Source: Cryomorphaceae bacterium (GTDB lineage Bacteria > Bacteroidota > Bacteroidia > Flavobacteriales > Schleiferiaceae). From it: a stretch of 64,000 nucleotides of DNA. Where the stretch lies: contig JAJTFK010000007.1 in assembly GCA_021298655.1 (NCBI GenBank), positions 22,013-86,012 on the forward strand, written 5' to 3'. The translations under genes and the position numbers were made by a program. A model generated the notes under the pieces. That model was not told where the DNA came from, did not search any database, and was given only the letters and a program-made list of their open reading frames with translations. Of this stretch, positions 8,521-16,854 are shown piece after piece (position 1 is the first letter of the stretch; every line of letters starts with the position of its first letter).

Positions 8521-9873
8521 ATGCCCGCCGCACCCAAAAAAGTTCGCAAAATTTTTGTGCTCGATACCTCGGTAATCCTCTACGACCACAACGCCATCAT
8601 GAACTTTGAAGAGCACGATGTCGCCATTCCCATTCCCGTTTTGGAGGAGTTGGACGAGTTTAAAAAGGGTTCGGACACCAAGAACTACGAAGCCCGCGAG
8701 TTCATTCGAATGCTCGACAAGAAGGCGGAGCATAAATCACTGACGGATTGGATCGCCCTGAACGGAAGCAAGCGCGGGAAGTTCCGGGTGGTCATGGATA
8801 CGCCCGGTCTTGGGGTCGACGCGACGGCCGTCTACGGCAAGGGAAAAAACGACCATAAAATCCTGAATGCCGCGCTCTACCTGCAGGAGCAGGAGCCTAA
8901 CCGGCCCGTGGTTTTGGTCACGAAGGACATCAATCTGCGCCTTAAGGCCAAGGCACTGAATGTGGCCGCTGAAGACTACTTAACCGGCAAGGTGAAGGAG
9001 ACCGATACCGTATTCACGGGGCGGGCCGAGCTCGAAAACTTTCCGGAAAAGCAACTTCAGACCCTGTACGAGCAAAAGCACGTCCCGTTGGATGGGGCAC
9101 TTAAAACGGTTCAAAAGCTCAACCTGCAGCCCAACCTGTTCTACATCCTCAAGTCCGGAAAAAGCAGCGGATTGGGATTTTTCAACGCGCAGACTTCCGA
9201 GATGGAATTGGTTGAAAAGTCCGCATACTATGGAATCAAGCCGCGCAACGCGGAACAAACGTTTGCGCTTCACGCCATCATGAATCCGCACATCAAGCTG
9301 GTCACCCTGACGGGGGTGGCCGGTACCGGCAAAACCCTTTTGGCGTTGGCCGGCTCGCTCGAGCAGCGCCGCGATTTCAAGCAGATTTACCTGGCTCGAC
9401 CCATTGTTCCGCTCAGCAACCGCGACATTGGGTTTTTGCCGGGCGACGCCGAGCAGAAAATCAATCCCTACATGCAGCCGCTTTGGGACAACCTGAAGTA
9501 CATCAAGAACCAATTTGGCGAGCGCGACCGCAACTACAAGCAGATTGATGAAATGGTGGCCAACGAGAAAATCCTGGTTACGCCCTTGGCCTACATCCGC
9601 GGACGTTCGCTAAGCAACGTGATTTTCATCGTGGACGAGGCCCAAAACTTGACGCCCCACGAGGTGAAGACCATCATTACGCGGGCGGGGGAGAACTCCA
9701 AGTTCATTTTCACGGGTGATGTGCGCCAAATTGACACGCCCTACCTGGACGAACAGTCCAACGGCCTGAGCTACCTCGTGGATCGCCTCAAGGGGCAACC
9801 GCTCTACGCCCACGTTTCGCTGGTCAAGGGCGAGCGGAGTGAGCTGGCGAACCTCGCCAACGACCTGCTCTAG
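8521..9873 (+). CDS. PIN-PhoH family protein (putative ATPase with nuclease domain)
   Basis: This is the two-domain form, 450 residues. The N-terminal PIN domain (about 8-150) has the acidic residues in FVLDTSVIL, EELDEF and VTKDINLR expected of a metal-dependent ribonuclease. The C-terminal PhoH domain has Walker A GVAGTGKT near residue 265-272 and Walker B FIVDEAQNL near 375. Such proteins are toxin-like RNA helicase/ribonucleases in mycobacteria; here it is a single gene without an antitoxin next to it, and the cellular role is unproven. It is convergent with pckA. Confidence 0.92.
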   Translation: MPAAPKKVRKIFVLDTSVILYDHNAIMNFEEHDVAIPIPVLEELDEFKKGSDTKNYEAREFIRMLDKKAEHKSLTDWIALNGSKRGKFRVVMDTPGLGVDATAVYGKGKNDHKILNAALYLQEQEPNRPVVLVTKDINLRLKAKALNVAAEDYLTGKVKETDTVFTGRAELENFPEKQLQTLYEQKHVPLDGALKTVQKLNLQPNLFYILKSGKSSGLGFFNAQTSEMELVEKSAYYGIKPRNAEQTFALHAIMNPHIKLVTLTGVAGTGKTLLALAGSLEQRRDFKQIYLARPIVPLSNRDIGFLPGDAEQKINPYMQPLWDNLKYIKNQFGERDRNYKQIDEMVANEKILVTPLAYIRGRSLSNVIFIVDEAQNLTPHEVKTIITRAGENSKFIFTGDVRQIDTPYLDEQSNGLSYLVDRLKGQPLYAHVSLVKGERSELANLANDLL

Positions 9874-9891
9874 GGCCTCGATCTCCGGAAC

Positions 9892-9919
9892 AAAAAAGGC
9901 GGACCCGTGGGCCCGCCTT
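9892..9919 (-). terminator. Intrinsic terminator of pckA
   Basis: On the minus strand a GC-rich hairpin (7 paired bases, one mismatch, then inner pairs; arms 9896-9905 and 9910-9919) is followed by six T. It lies 18 bases after the pckA stop codon. On the plus strand there is no T-run, so it serves mainly pckA. Confidence 0.8.
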
Positions 9920-9937
9920 GGTGCGTTACGTACCGAT

Positions 9938-11524
9938 TTACCGGGGTCCAGCCGCCTTGATTTCGTCGGTGGTGCCGGCTTCGAACTTGGCGAAGTTGTC
10001 GCGGAACAACCCTGCTAGGCGCTCGGCTCCCGCGTCGTAGGCCGCCTTGTCCGACCAGGTTTCGCGCGGATCCAGAATATCGGTTGGTACATCCGGACAG
10101 GCCGCGATGCGCGCCAGGCCAAATCGGGCGTCGGTCGCCGTCGGAGCGTTGTCCAATTCGCCCGACATGGCAGCCTGAATCAGGCGGCGCGTGTTTTTCA
10201 GCGAAATCCGGTGTCCGGTGCCGTAGGCGCCGCCCGTCCAACCGGTGTTCACCAGCCAAACTTGTATGTCGGTACCTTCCAGTTTGCGCATCAGCATTTC
10301 CGCGTAGGCCGAGGGGTGGAGGGGCATGAAGGGCGCACCAAAGCAGGCAGAAAAGGCCGCCTTGGGTTCCGTTACGCCGGCCTCGGTTCCCGCAACCTTC
10401 GCCGTGTAGCCGCTCATGAAGTGGTAGGCGGCCTGGGCCCGCGTGAGCTTGGACAGGGGAGGGAGGATGCCGTAGGCGTCGGCGGTCAAAAAGAAGATGT
10501 GTTTGGGTGCCGGGCCTTGAGACGGCAACACAATGTTATCAATAAAGTCGATTGGGTACGAAACGCGGGTGTTTTCGGTAATCTTCTTGCTGGTGTAGTC
10601 GGGAACTCCGGCCGCGTCGAGCACCACGTTCTCGAGGAGGGCACCGGGCCGAATGGCGCGAAAGATGTCCGGTTCTTTTTCTTCAGTTAAGTCAATCACC
10701 TTTGCGTAGCAACCGCCTTCGAAATTGAAAATGCGGCCGTCTGGAGTCCATCCGTGTTCGTCGTCACCGATCAGCTGGCGGTTTGGGTCGGCGCTCAGCG
10801 TGGTTTTACCCGTGCCCGAAAGGCCAAAAAACAGGGCCGTTGCGCCGTCGTTGCCCAAATTGGCGGAACAGTGCATGGGCAGCGCGTGGTGCTGGGTCGG
10901 AAGCAAAAAATTTAGTGCGCTGAAAATGCCCTTTTTCATTTCGCCGGTGTACCCGGTTCCGCCAATCAGAATGGTTTTGTCGTCGAAACTCAGAATGGCA
11001 AAGTTTCCTTGGCGGGTGCCGTCGCGCTGCGGGTCGGCCTCGAAACCGGGAGCGTGAAGGATCGTCCACTCCGGGTTAACGTGCTCCAGCTCCGTGGCAG
11101 TTGGGCGCAGGAACATGTTGTAGCAGAACAAGTTGTGCTCTGGGAATTCGTTGATTACGCGAAGACTGATCTGCACGGAAGGCTCGGCGCCGGCAAAGGC
11201 GTCTCGAACGTACAGGTTTTTGCCGTTCAGGTAATCCAGCACCCGAGCCTTGAGCGCGCGGTAGGCATCCGCTTCGAAGGGAATGTTCACTTTTCCCCAC
11301 CAAACAAGGTCTTCGGTGTGGGCGTCGCGCACGATGAATCGGTCTTCTGGAGAGCGGCCGGTGAACTTCCCCGTGGGAATGTTCAGCACCCCGTTGGCGG
11401 TCAGGGTTCCGCGCCCCATTTCCAGGGCCAGTTTGGTTAGGGTTTGGGGATCAAGTTGGTAGCTAAAGCTAGCGCGGTCTAAGCCAGAAATGCTTAATGC
11501 GCCTGCAGAAGGTGTGCGGCTCAT
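9938..11524 (-). CDS. pckA: Phosphoenolpyruvate carboxykinase (ATP)
   Basis: PckA converts oxaloacetate and ATP to PEP, ADP and CO2, the entry step of gluconeogenesis. The 528 residues show the whole ATP-type pattern: FTGRSPEDRFIV, the kinase loop GLSGTGKTTLSADP with ILIGGTGYTGEMKKG before it, and the C-terminal NTGWTGGAYGTG. The length is normal. It is a single-gene unit, divergent from the saccharopine dehydrogenase gene. Confidence 0.97.
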   Translation of the reverse strand: MSRTPSAGALSISGLDRASFSYQLDPQTLTKLALEMGRGTLTANGVLNIPTGKFTGRSPEDRFIVRDAHTEDLVWWGKVNIPFEADAYRALKARVLDYLNGKNLYVRDAFAGAEPSVQISLRVINEFPEHNLFCYNMFLRPTATELEHVNPEWTILHAPGFEADPQRDGTRQGNFAILSFDDKTILIGGTGYTGEMKKGIFSALNFLLPTQHHALPMHCSANLGNDGATALFFGLSGTGKTTLSADPNRQLIGDDEHGWTPDGRIFNFEGGCYAKVIDLTEEKEPDIFRAIRPGALLENVVLDAAGVPDYTSKKITENTRVSYPIDFIDNIVLPSQGPAPKHIFFLTADAYGILPPLSKLTRAQAAYHFMSGYTAKVAGTEAGVTEPKAAFSACFGAPFMPLHPSAYAEMLMRKLEGTDIQVWLVNTGWTGGAYGTGHRISLKNTRRLIQAAMSGELDNAPTATDARFGLARIAACPDVPTDILDPRETWSDKAAYDAGAERLAGLFRDNFAKFEAGTTDEIKAAGPR

Positions 11525-11550
11525 GGGTAAACGGTTATCAAGGGTTAATG

Positions 11551-11569
11551 CAAAGTTAAAGTACCTTGC
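11551..11569. promoter_or_regulatory. Divergent -7 boxes of pckA and saccharopine dehydrogenase
   Basis: On the minus strand TAACTTTG at 11551-11558 serves pckA and has a TTG about 16 bases upstream. On the plus strand TACCTTGC at 11562-11569 is a weaker match for the rightward gene. The boxes are three bases apart, so each polymerase site covers the other. Confidence 0.5.
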
Positions 11570-11586
11570 AGCCTCAATCGACCCTT

Positions 11587-12924
11587 GTGAAAAAGATCGC
11601 TGTCCTCGGTGCAGGCCGTTCCGCCGGCCCGCTTATTGAATACCTCGCCACCCATCCGGATTCCAGCTCGTGGACCGTTTCGGTGTATGACCAAGATGCC
11701 GAAACATTAGCGCGAAAAACGGCATCGTTTCGCAACGTTTCGGTCGAGTCGGGCGACCTGCGCAGCACGGAACTTCTGGATCGAATCGTATCCGCCCATG
11801 ACGTGGTGGTTTCCATGCTTCCGGCCTTCATGCACCTGCCCGTGGCGGAGCGCTGCGTGCGCTTTGGACGGCACCTGGTTACGGCCTCCTACATCAGCCC
11901 AGAAATGCAGGCCCTCGATGCCGAAGTTCGGGCCAAAGGACTGGTGTTTGTGAACGAATGCGGGGTGGACCCCGGCATTGACCACATGTCTACCATGGAG
12001 CTGCTTCATCGGCTGCGCCGCGAGGGTGCTCAGGTTACGTCCTACGAGAGTTTTTGCGGCGGAATCCTTGCTCCAGAAAGCCCGGCAAATCCCTGGTCGT
12101 ATAAGTTTACGTGGAATCCGCGCAACGTCGTGCTTGCTGGCGCGGGCGGTGCGGTCCATTTCGTTCAAGAGGGTCAATTCAAGCACATTCCCTACCACGA
12201 GGTCTTTCGCCGAACGGAATTTCTGGACATTCCCGGCTACGGACGCTTTGAGGCCTATGCGAACCGCGATTCGCTGAAGTACCAGTCGGCCTATGGCCTC
12301 GAAGGCATTGGGACCATGTACCGCGGAACCCTTCGCCGTCCGGGCTTTTGCCGCGCGTGGGACGTGTTGGTGAAGTTGGGTGCAACCGACGACAGCTACC
12401 CCCTGGAGCACGTGGATGCCATGACGCACCGCGACTTCCTCAATACCTTTTTGGCCTACCGTCCGACCGACAGCGTGGAGCTCAAGCTCATGCACTACCT
12501 GAACATCAGCCAAGACTCCGACGTCATGGAACGGCTGGAATGGCTCGGACTTTTTGCCGATGAGCCCGTGGGCCTCTCCGAGGGCACGCCCGCCCAGGTC
12601 CTTCAGCAGATTCTAATGAAAAAGTGGACCATGACCGACGCCGACGTCGACATGCTCGCCATGATTCACCGAATCGAGTACACACAAAACGGCCAGCGCC
12701 ATCGCCTGCAGTCGTCGCTCGTTGCCAAAGGAGTGTCTGCGGACGTTACGGCGATGTCGTACACCGTGGGTTGGCCTGTGGCCATGGCAACCCGCTTGGT
12801 TGCCTTGGATTTAATTCCGGAACGGGGCGTCCTGATGCCCAATATTCCGTCGCTGTATGAGCCGATTTTGGCCGAATTGGGCGGGCGCGGAATCCGTTTC
12901 GACGAGCGCGATCAAAGGCTGTAG
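11587..12924 (+). CDS. Saccharopine dehydrogenase family protein
   Basis: The 445-residue protein has an N-terminal NAD(P)-binding fold (KIAVLGAGRSAGPL), then VVSMLPAFMHLPVAE and the family signature NECGVDPGIDHM, and a C-terminal saccharopine domain. It resembles saccharopine reductase of lysine catabolism, but other NAD(P)-dependent members of the family cannot be excluded. GTG at 11587 is preferred to the TTG at 11566, which lies inside the putative -7 box. The last 13 bases overlap the 3' end of the convergent rimM gene. Confidence 0.85.
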   Translation: MKKIAVLGAGRSAGPLIEYLATHPDSSSWTVSVYDQDAETLARKTASFRNVSVESGDLRSTELLDRIVSAHDVVVSMLPAFMHLPVAERCVRFGRHLVTASYISPEMQALDAEVRAKGLVFVNECGVDPGIDHMSTMELLHRLRREGAQVTSYESFCGGILAPESPANPWSYKFTWNPRNVVLAGAGGAVHFVQEGQFKHIPYHEVFRRTEFLDIPGYGRFEAYANRDSLKYQSAYGLEGIGTMYRGTLRRPGFCRAWDVLVKLGATDDSYPLEHVDAMTHRDFLNTFLAYRPTDSVELKLMHYLNISQDSDVMERLEWLGLFADEPVGLSEGTPAQVLQQILMKKWTMTDADVDMLAMIHRIEYTQNGQRHRLQSSLVAKGVSADVTAMSYTVGWPVAMATRLVALDLIPERGVLMPNIPSLYEPILAELGGRGIRFDERDQRL

Positions 12925-13430
12925 AGCTCCTCGGGAGCCTTTAGGTACAGAACTTTAGCTTTTTTATCTACCCGTTCGATGAAGGCATCGATAACGGGAA
13001 TGAGGACGGGCTGTTCGCGGCCCGAAACGGTGATTTCAAACAGGTCCTGCCCCGGGTACTCAAGTACTTGATTAACCACCATCGTGGCGAGAACACCCGG
13101 ATTTTGTACCGCGTAGCCCTTTAGGTCGTGGTAGTAAAACTGATCGTCGTCCAGTTCAGGCAGCAGGTCTTCGGGAAGCCATAGGCCCTTTCCCACCAGT
13201 GCTTGCGCCGCGGCTTCGCCGTCCACGTCGTCAAAGCGCACAATGGATTCTTCGGCGTTTACGCTCCGCTGGGTGGCCACAAAAAAGGGAAGGGCCTTGC
13301 CGCGATCTTCCACGAAGTACGCGTCAAGGCCCTGATACGGTGTCGGATCGTCTGCGGTGATGCGCACCACAACGTCCCCCTTAAATCCGTGCTTTTTGCG
13401 CACGTAGCCGACCTGGAAGTAGCCCTCCAC
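12912..13430 (-). CDS. rimM: Ribosome maturation factor RimM
   Basis: RimM binds S19 and helps 30S head assembly. The 172-residue protein has the N-terminal RimM barrel (FQVGYVRKKHGFKGDVVV) and the PRC-like C-terminal domain (YYHDLKGYAV, VLIPVIDAFIERVD). It follows rpsP by 12 bases, the usual order. trmD, which often comes next in other bacteria, is absent: the gene is instead convergent with saccharopine dehydrogenase. Confidence 0.95.
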   Translation of the reverse strand: MEGYFQVGYVRKKHGFKGDVVVRITADDPTPYQGLDAYFVEDRGKALPFFVATQRSVNAEESIVRFDDVDGEAAAQALVGKGLWLPEDLLPELDDDQFYYHDLKGYAVQNPGVLATMVVNQVLEYPGQDLFEITVSGREQPVLIPVIDAFIERVDKKAKVLYLKAPEELYSL

Positions 13431-13442
13431 GGTCGTACTGAA

Positions 13443-14078
13443 TTATTCGGCGTCGGCTGCGGGAGCCTCTTCGGTAGCGGCTTCGGCGGCGGGAGCCTCT
13501 TCGGTAGCGGCTTCGGCGGCGGGAGCCTCTTCAGCAGCAGCTTCAGCGGCGGGTGCCTCCTCGGCGGCCACTTCGGCAACCTCTTCGGCAACTTCTTCGG
13601 CGGCATGAGCTTCCTCAACTACGGCGAATTTGGCGGCAACGGCCTCGGCCTTCTTGGTGTTGGCGTCGGCTTCGGCCTTCAGGCGATCTGCCTTGGCCTT
13701 ATCTGCGGCGCTCGACAGGTTGGTGATCTTGCCGTCGATAAGTGATTGCTTGTCGTTCAGCCACTTCGTAAAGCGCTCTTCAACTTGCTCGGCGGTCAAT
13801 GCGCCTTTTTTCACGCCCTCGAGAAGGTGCTTCTTCATCAATACGCCTTTGTACGACAGGATGGCACGGGCGGTGTTGCTCGGCTCGGCGCCGTTCATCA
13901 TCCACTCCAGAGCGCGTTCAAAATTGAGGTCGATCGTGGCGGGATTGGTGTTGGGGTTGTACTGGCCCAAGTCCTCGATGAACTTACCGTCGCGCTTGGC
14001 GCGGCTGTCCGCTACTACGATGTTGAAGATGGGGCGACCTTTGCGGCCGTGGCGTTGAAGGCGAATGCGTGTTGCCAT
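13443..14078 (-). CDS. rpsP: 30S ribosomal protein S16 with long Ala/Glu-rich tail
   Basis: Residues 1 to about 85 are a standard S16 (MATRIRLQRHGRKGRP, ILSYKGVLMKKHLLEGVKKG). The remaining roughly 125 residues are an added C-terminal extension: a charged helical part, then an acidic, low-complexity tail of repeated EEAPAAEAAT units ending in a glutamate. Long S16 tails occur in other Bacteroidota; their job is not known. The gene has the best promoter in the window and leads rimM. Confidence 0.95.
   Translation of the reverse strand: MATRIRLQRHGRKGRPIFNIVVADSRAKRDGKFIEDLGQYNPNTNPATIDLNFERALEWMMNGAEPSNTARAILSYKGVLMKKHLLEGVKKGALTAEQVEERFTKWLNDKQSLIDGKITNLSSAADKAKADRLKAEADANTKKAEAVAAKFAVVEEAHAAEEVAEEVAEVAAEEAPAAEAAAEEAPAAEAATEEAPAAEAATEEAPAADAE
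13461..13580. repeat. 30-base tandem repeat in the rpsP tail
   Basis: Two identical 30-base units (13461-13490, 13491-13520) are followed by two diverged copies (13521-13550, 13551-13580). Each encodes ten residues of the type EEAPAAEAAT. Identity between the first two copies suggests recent duplication by slippage. Confidence 0.9.
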
Positions 14079-14132
14079 AGTGAGTTAACGTTTTAGAAGG
14101 GTCCTAAACCCCGTTGTTAAGAATTAGGGCTG

Positions 14133-14162
14133 CAAAAGTACAAAAAAACCACAAACTAGCAA
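14133..14162 (-). promoter_or_regulatory. Canonical -33/-7 promoter of rpsP-rimM
   Basis: On the minus strand TTG at 14160-14162, a 19-base spacer and TACTTTTG at 14133-14140 match the Bacteroidota consensus exactly. The leader to ATG 14078 is about 50 bases, unusually long for this window. The -33 TTG lies inside the terminator stem of the upstream gene. Confidence 0.75.
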
Positions 14163-14182
14163 CAAGCCTACCGTTGCTAGTT
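14141..14182 (-). terminator. Intrinsic terminator of the cystathionine beta-synthase gene
   Basis: A perfect 10-base stem (14154-14163 with 14173-14182) and nine-base loop are followed on the minus strand by TGTGG and seven T. It lies just after the stop at 14189. Its distal arm contains the -33 element of rpsP. Confidence 0.75.
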
Positions 14183-14188
14183 ACTGGT

Positions 14189-15565
14189 TTAAGCTAACTG
14201 CGCCAGCAGGTCGTGCTTGCTCACAATGTGGTCGCCGCCCGGCGCGGAAACAATCAACGCATTAAACTCCGCGCCCATGGCGTGAACGCCGTCGTGCAGG
14301 CTGGCCGAGGCGGAAAGGCTGGGGAAGGGGGCGCCCATTACCGTGCGCACCAGCTGCTCAATGCCGCCTTCTCCGGAGGTCAGCGCCGTAATCACGTGGG
14401 ATTCGGTGAGGCTTCCCACGTACCTGCTGCCGTCGTGAACCGGCAGCTGGCTAATTCCCAAACGCTTAAACTGCACAATGGCGTTGTTAATGGGCTCCTC
14501 GGGTCCGATGGTCACCAGCGGCCTTGCAGCACGGCCCTGGACGGCCTCGCCCAAGGTTTTCCATTCCTCGCGAAGGAATCCGCGCTCGCGCATCCAGTCG
14601 TCGTTGTAAATCTTGCCGACGTAGCGGCTGCCGTGGTCGTGGAACAGTACGACGGTCACCGCGTCGGACGGCAGCAGGTGCTTCAGCTGGCGCAGGCCCT
14701 GAAACGCTGAACCGCAGGAGTATCCGAGCAGGAGTCCCTCGCGTCGGGCGAGCTCGCGCGCGGCCAAGGCTCCGTCGCGGTCGGTAACCTTTTCAAAGCG
14801 GTCGATCAGGCCGAAATCTACGTTTTTGGGCAAAATATCTTCACCTATGCCTTCGGTGATGTAGCCGTAAATCTCTTTGGTGTCGAACTCACCCGTCTCG
14901 TGGTACTTTTTAAACACCGAACCGTAGGTGTCCACGCCCCAAATCTGAATGTTGGGGTTTTTCTCTTTCAAGTACTGGGCAACGCCCGAAATGGTCCCGC
15001 CGGTGCCGACGCCCACGATGAAGTGGGTGATTCGCCCGCCGGTTTGTTCCCAAATCTCGGGCCCGGTGGTTTCGTAGTGGGCCTGGCGGTTGCTCAGGTT
15101 GTCGTACTGATTTGGGAAAAACGAGTTGGCGATTTCGCCGTTGAGGCGTCGGGCCACCGAATAGTAGGAATCGGGATGCTCCGGGGCGACGTTGGTGGGG
15201 CAAACATGGATTTCGGCACCCAGCGCACGCAGTACGTCCATTTTTTCTTTGGACTGCTTGTCGCTCATGGTGCAAATCAGCCGGTAGCCCTTGATTACCG
15301 CCGCGAGGGCAAGGCCCATGCCGGTGTTTCCCGAAGTGCATTCGATGATGGTGCCGCCCGGCTTGAGTCGTCCGTCGCGTTCGGCGTCTTCGACCATTTT
15401 TAGCGCCATACGGTCCTTCGTGGAATGCCCGGGGTTGAAGTACTCGACTTTGGCAAGGACTTCGCCGGGAATATCCTTGGCGAGTTCGTTGAGTCGGATC
15501 ATCGGCGTGCGGCCAATGGTCTCTAAAATGTTTTCGTAAACGGAAGGAGTCGGTCGAGTCATCAT
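14189..15565 (-). CDS. Cystathionine beta-synthase with C-terminal CBS pair
   Basis: The PLP-dependent fold II catalytic domain (about residues 1-320) has the lysine in NPGHSTKDR, the substrate loop TSGNTGMG and the phosphate-binding GTGGTISG. A pair of CBS domains follows (about 335-458). Full-length cystathionine beta-synthase has this order; it condenses serine and homocysteine, and some bacterial members act as cysteine synthases. ATG 15565 overlaps the stop of the Rrf2 gene (ATGA) and is preferred to the long upstream frame, which would run inside that gene. The 458-residue length is typical. Confidence 0.88.
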   Translation of the reverse strand: MMTRPTPSVYENILETIGRTPMIRLNELAKDIPGEVLAKVEYFNPGHSTKDRMALKMVEDAERDGRLKPGGTIIECTSGNTGMGLALAAVIKGYRLICTMSDKQSKEKMDVLRALGAEIHVCPTNVAPEHPDSYYSVARRLNGEIANSFFPNQYDNLSNRQAHYETTGPEIWEQTGGRITHFIVGVGTGGTISGVAQYLKEKNPNIQIWGVDTYGSVFKKYHETGEFDTKEIYGYITEGIGEDILPKNVDFGLIDRFEKVTDRDGALAARELARREGLLLGYSCGSAFQGLRQLKHLLPSDAVTVVLFHDHGSRYVGKIYNDDWMRERGFLREEWKTLGEAVQGRAARPLVTIGPEEPINNAIVQFKRLGISQLPVHDGSRYVGSLTESHVITALTSGEGGIEQLVRTVMGAPFPSLSASASLHDGVHAMGAEFNALIVSAPGGDHIVSKHDLLAQLA

Positions 15566-16035
15566 GGGGTGCGAAGGTAGGGCGTGGGCCGAAGGATGTT
15601 CCGCTGGGCTAGGGTTAGTTCCGAAGCGCGCGCAACCATGTCGGCTAAGCTTATGGACTTTAGGGCGTGAACCGTTTCGTTGCGCACCTGCACCAGGGCG
15701 TCTTGAAGGGCGCAGGCTTGCGGATTCGGGCATTCCGCGCAGGGTTCGTAAAACCGATGCGAGGCGCAGGGCAGAAGGGCTATGGGCCCCTCGACCACGC
15801 GCAAAATATCGGCCAGCGAAACCTCGCTGGCGGGCCGGGCCAGCTGGTAGCCCCCGCTCCGACCGGATTCTGCGAGCAGCAGCCCTGCTTCCCGCAGCGC
15901 GCTTAGTATCTGTTCCAAAAACCGACGCGGGCTTTTGCAGGCTTCGGCCAAGCGCGCCGTGGAAAAGCGTTCGTCCGGATGCTGCGCTAAATGCTGCAGG
16001 GCATGCAGGGCGTAGACGCTCTTTCGGTTCAGCAT
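15562..16035 (-). CDS. Rrf2-family transcriptional regulator, IscR-like
   Basis: The 157-residue protein has the Rrf2 winged helix: SVYALHALQHLA, STARLAEACKSPRRFLEQIL recognition helix and the wing GRSGGYQLARP. Three cysteines follow in the pattern C-A-S-H...E-P-C-A-E-C plus a fourth in QACAL, resembling the Fe-S ligand region of IscR and RsrR. CymR-type Rrf2 proteins, which lack these cysteines, control cysteine synthesis in Firmicutes. Here the gene overlaps the cystathionine beta-synthase gene, so a role in sulfur or Fe-S control is likely but not shown. Confidence 0.85.
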   Translation of the reverse strand: MLNRKSVYALHALQHLAQHPDERFSTARLAEACKSPRRFLEQILSALREAGLLLAESGRSGGYQLARPASEVSLADILRVVEGPIALLPCASHRFYEPCAECPNPQACALQDALVQVRNETVHALKSISLADMVARASELTLAQRNILRPTPYLRTP

Positions 16036-16808
16036 GCGTAGATGCGGTTCAAAATGCTCGCGAGGCGCACGCCGGCCTGCACCAGGCGCTGTTCAAGCCG
16101 CGGGTAGTTCTCGTATCCGTAGCGGTAACTTAAGTTGTCTACCTCGGCCGGAGGGTAAATTCCGGCCATGCGGAGCGCCTTCGATTCATTGGCCCAGTCG
16201 AGGTAGGTTCCGCTCTGGTACTGCTTCACGCGGTCTTGAGGTGTCGTGCGCAGCAGGTGCTGGCTGTATTCGGTGTACGAAAGCTGTTGGCCGTCGATCA
16301 AGTCGCTGTCCCAAACCCGGTGCAGGTTGGTGCTCTTGCCGAAGTACTTGATTTTGATGTCGTTGCCACCCTTGTCGTCGCCACGCCCTACGTGAAGGGG
16401 TTGGTGCAGGTCCCCGATGAGGTGCACCAGGATTCGAATCGCAGCGGCCTCGCCGCCGTGCGTGAATTTTTTGGTTTCGAGTTCGCGGGTGATCTCGTCC
16501 AGCTTCATTAAAATGTCGCCTTGGCTCGGGGTTCCCGCTTCGGCATAGGTTTGGTGGTCGCCAATCGTGCAGTAGTGCCAAGGGTCCCAATGGTCGTAGG
16601 CCTTGTCGGATTTAACCTCGTCCATCCACGTGGAGCACATCGCCAGGCTTTCGCCCTGAAGCAGTGCGCTGAGTTTTTTCTCGACGCAGGGTTTGAGGTG
16701 CGCCGTGGCGATTTCGCCCACCACGCGGTGTCCAATTTGTCCCCAACCCAGTGCGGAATACGTAGCACCCACAACGAGTGCCGCAAAAACACGAATTTTT
16801 TGATGCAT
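16029..16808 (-). CDS. S1/P1-type zinc-dependent nuclease, secreted
   Basis: S1/P1 nucleases cut single-stranded DNA and RNA and remove 3' phosphates. The start at 16808 lies just behind a TACCTTTG box and gives a signal peptide ending near YSALG, so the mature protein begins WGQIGH. The N-terminal Trp and the His five residues later are zinc ligands in this family. Further ligand motifs are present: WMDEVKSD, HWDPWHY, HLIGDLHQPLH and GGNDIKIKYFG with NLHRVWDSD. The 259-residue length is normal. The gene overlaps rrf2 by seven bases and heads the nuclease-rrf2-CBS operon. Confidence 0.92.
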   Translation of the reverse strand: MHQKIRVFAALVVGATYSALGWGQIGHRVVGEIATAHLKPCVEKKLSALLQGESLAMCSTWMDEVKSDKAYDHWDPWHYCTIGDHQTYAEAGTPSQGDILMKLDEITRELETKKFTHGGEAAAIRILVHLIGDLHQPLHVGRGDDKGGNDIKIKYFGKSTNLHRVWDSDLIDGQQLSYTEYSQHLLRTTPQDRVKQYQSGTYLDWANESKALRMAGIYPPAEVDNLSYRYGYENYPRLEQRLVQAGVRLASILNRIYAC

Positions 16809-16811
16809 GCC

Positions 16812-16848
16812 CAAAGGTAGCACGCCGGCGGCGCAAGCCCTACCTTAG
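16812..16848. promoter_or_regulatory. Divergent -7 boxes of the S1/P1 nuclease and sugar acetyltransferase
   Basis: On the minus strand TACCTTTG at 16812-16819 lies three bases before ATG 16808. On the plus strand TACCTTAG at 16841-16848 lies six bases before ATG 16855. The boxes are 21 bases apart and both predicted mRNAs are nearly leaderless. Confidence 0.55.
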
Positions 16849-16854
16849 CGGCCC

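Noticed and set aside
13461..13580. Short regularly spaced repeats that might be read as a CRISPR array
   Set aside because: The 30-base units are contiguous with no spacers and are in frame with the rpsP coding sequence.
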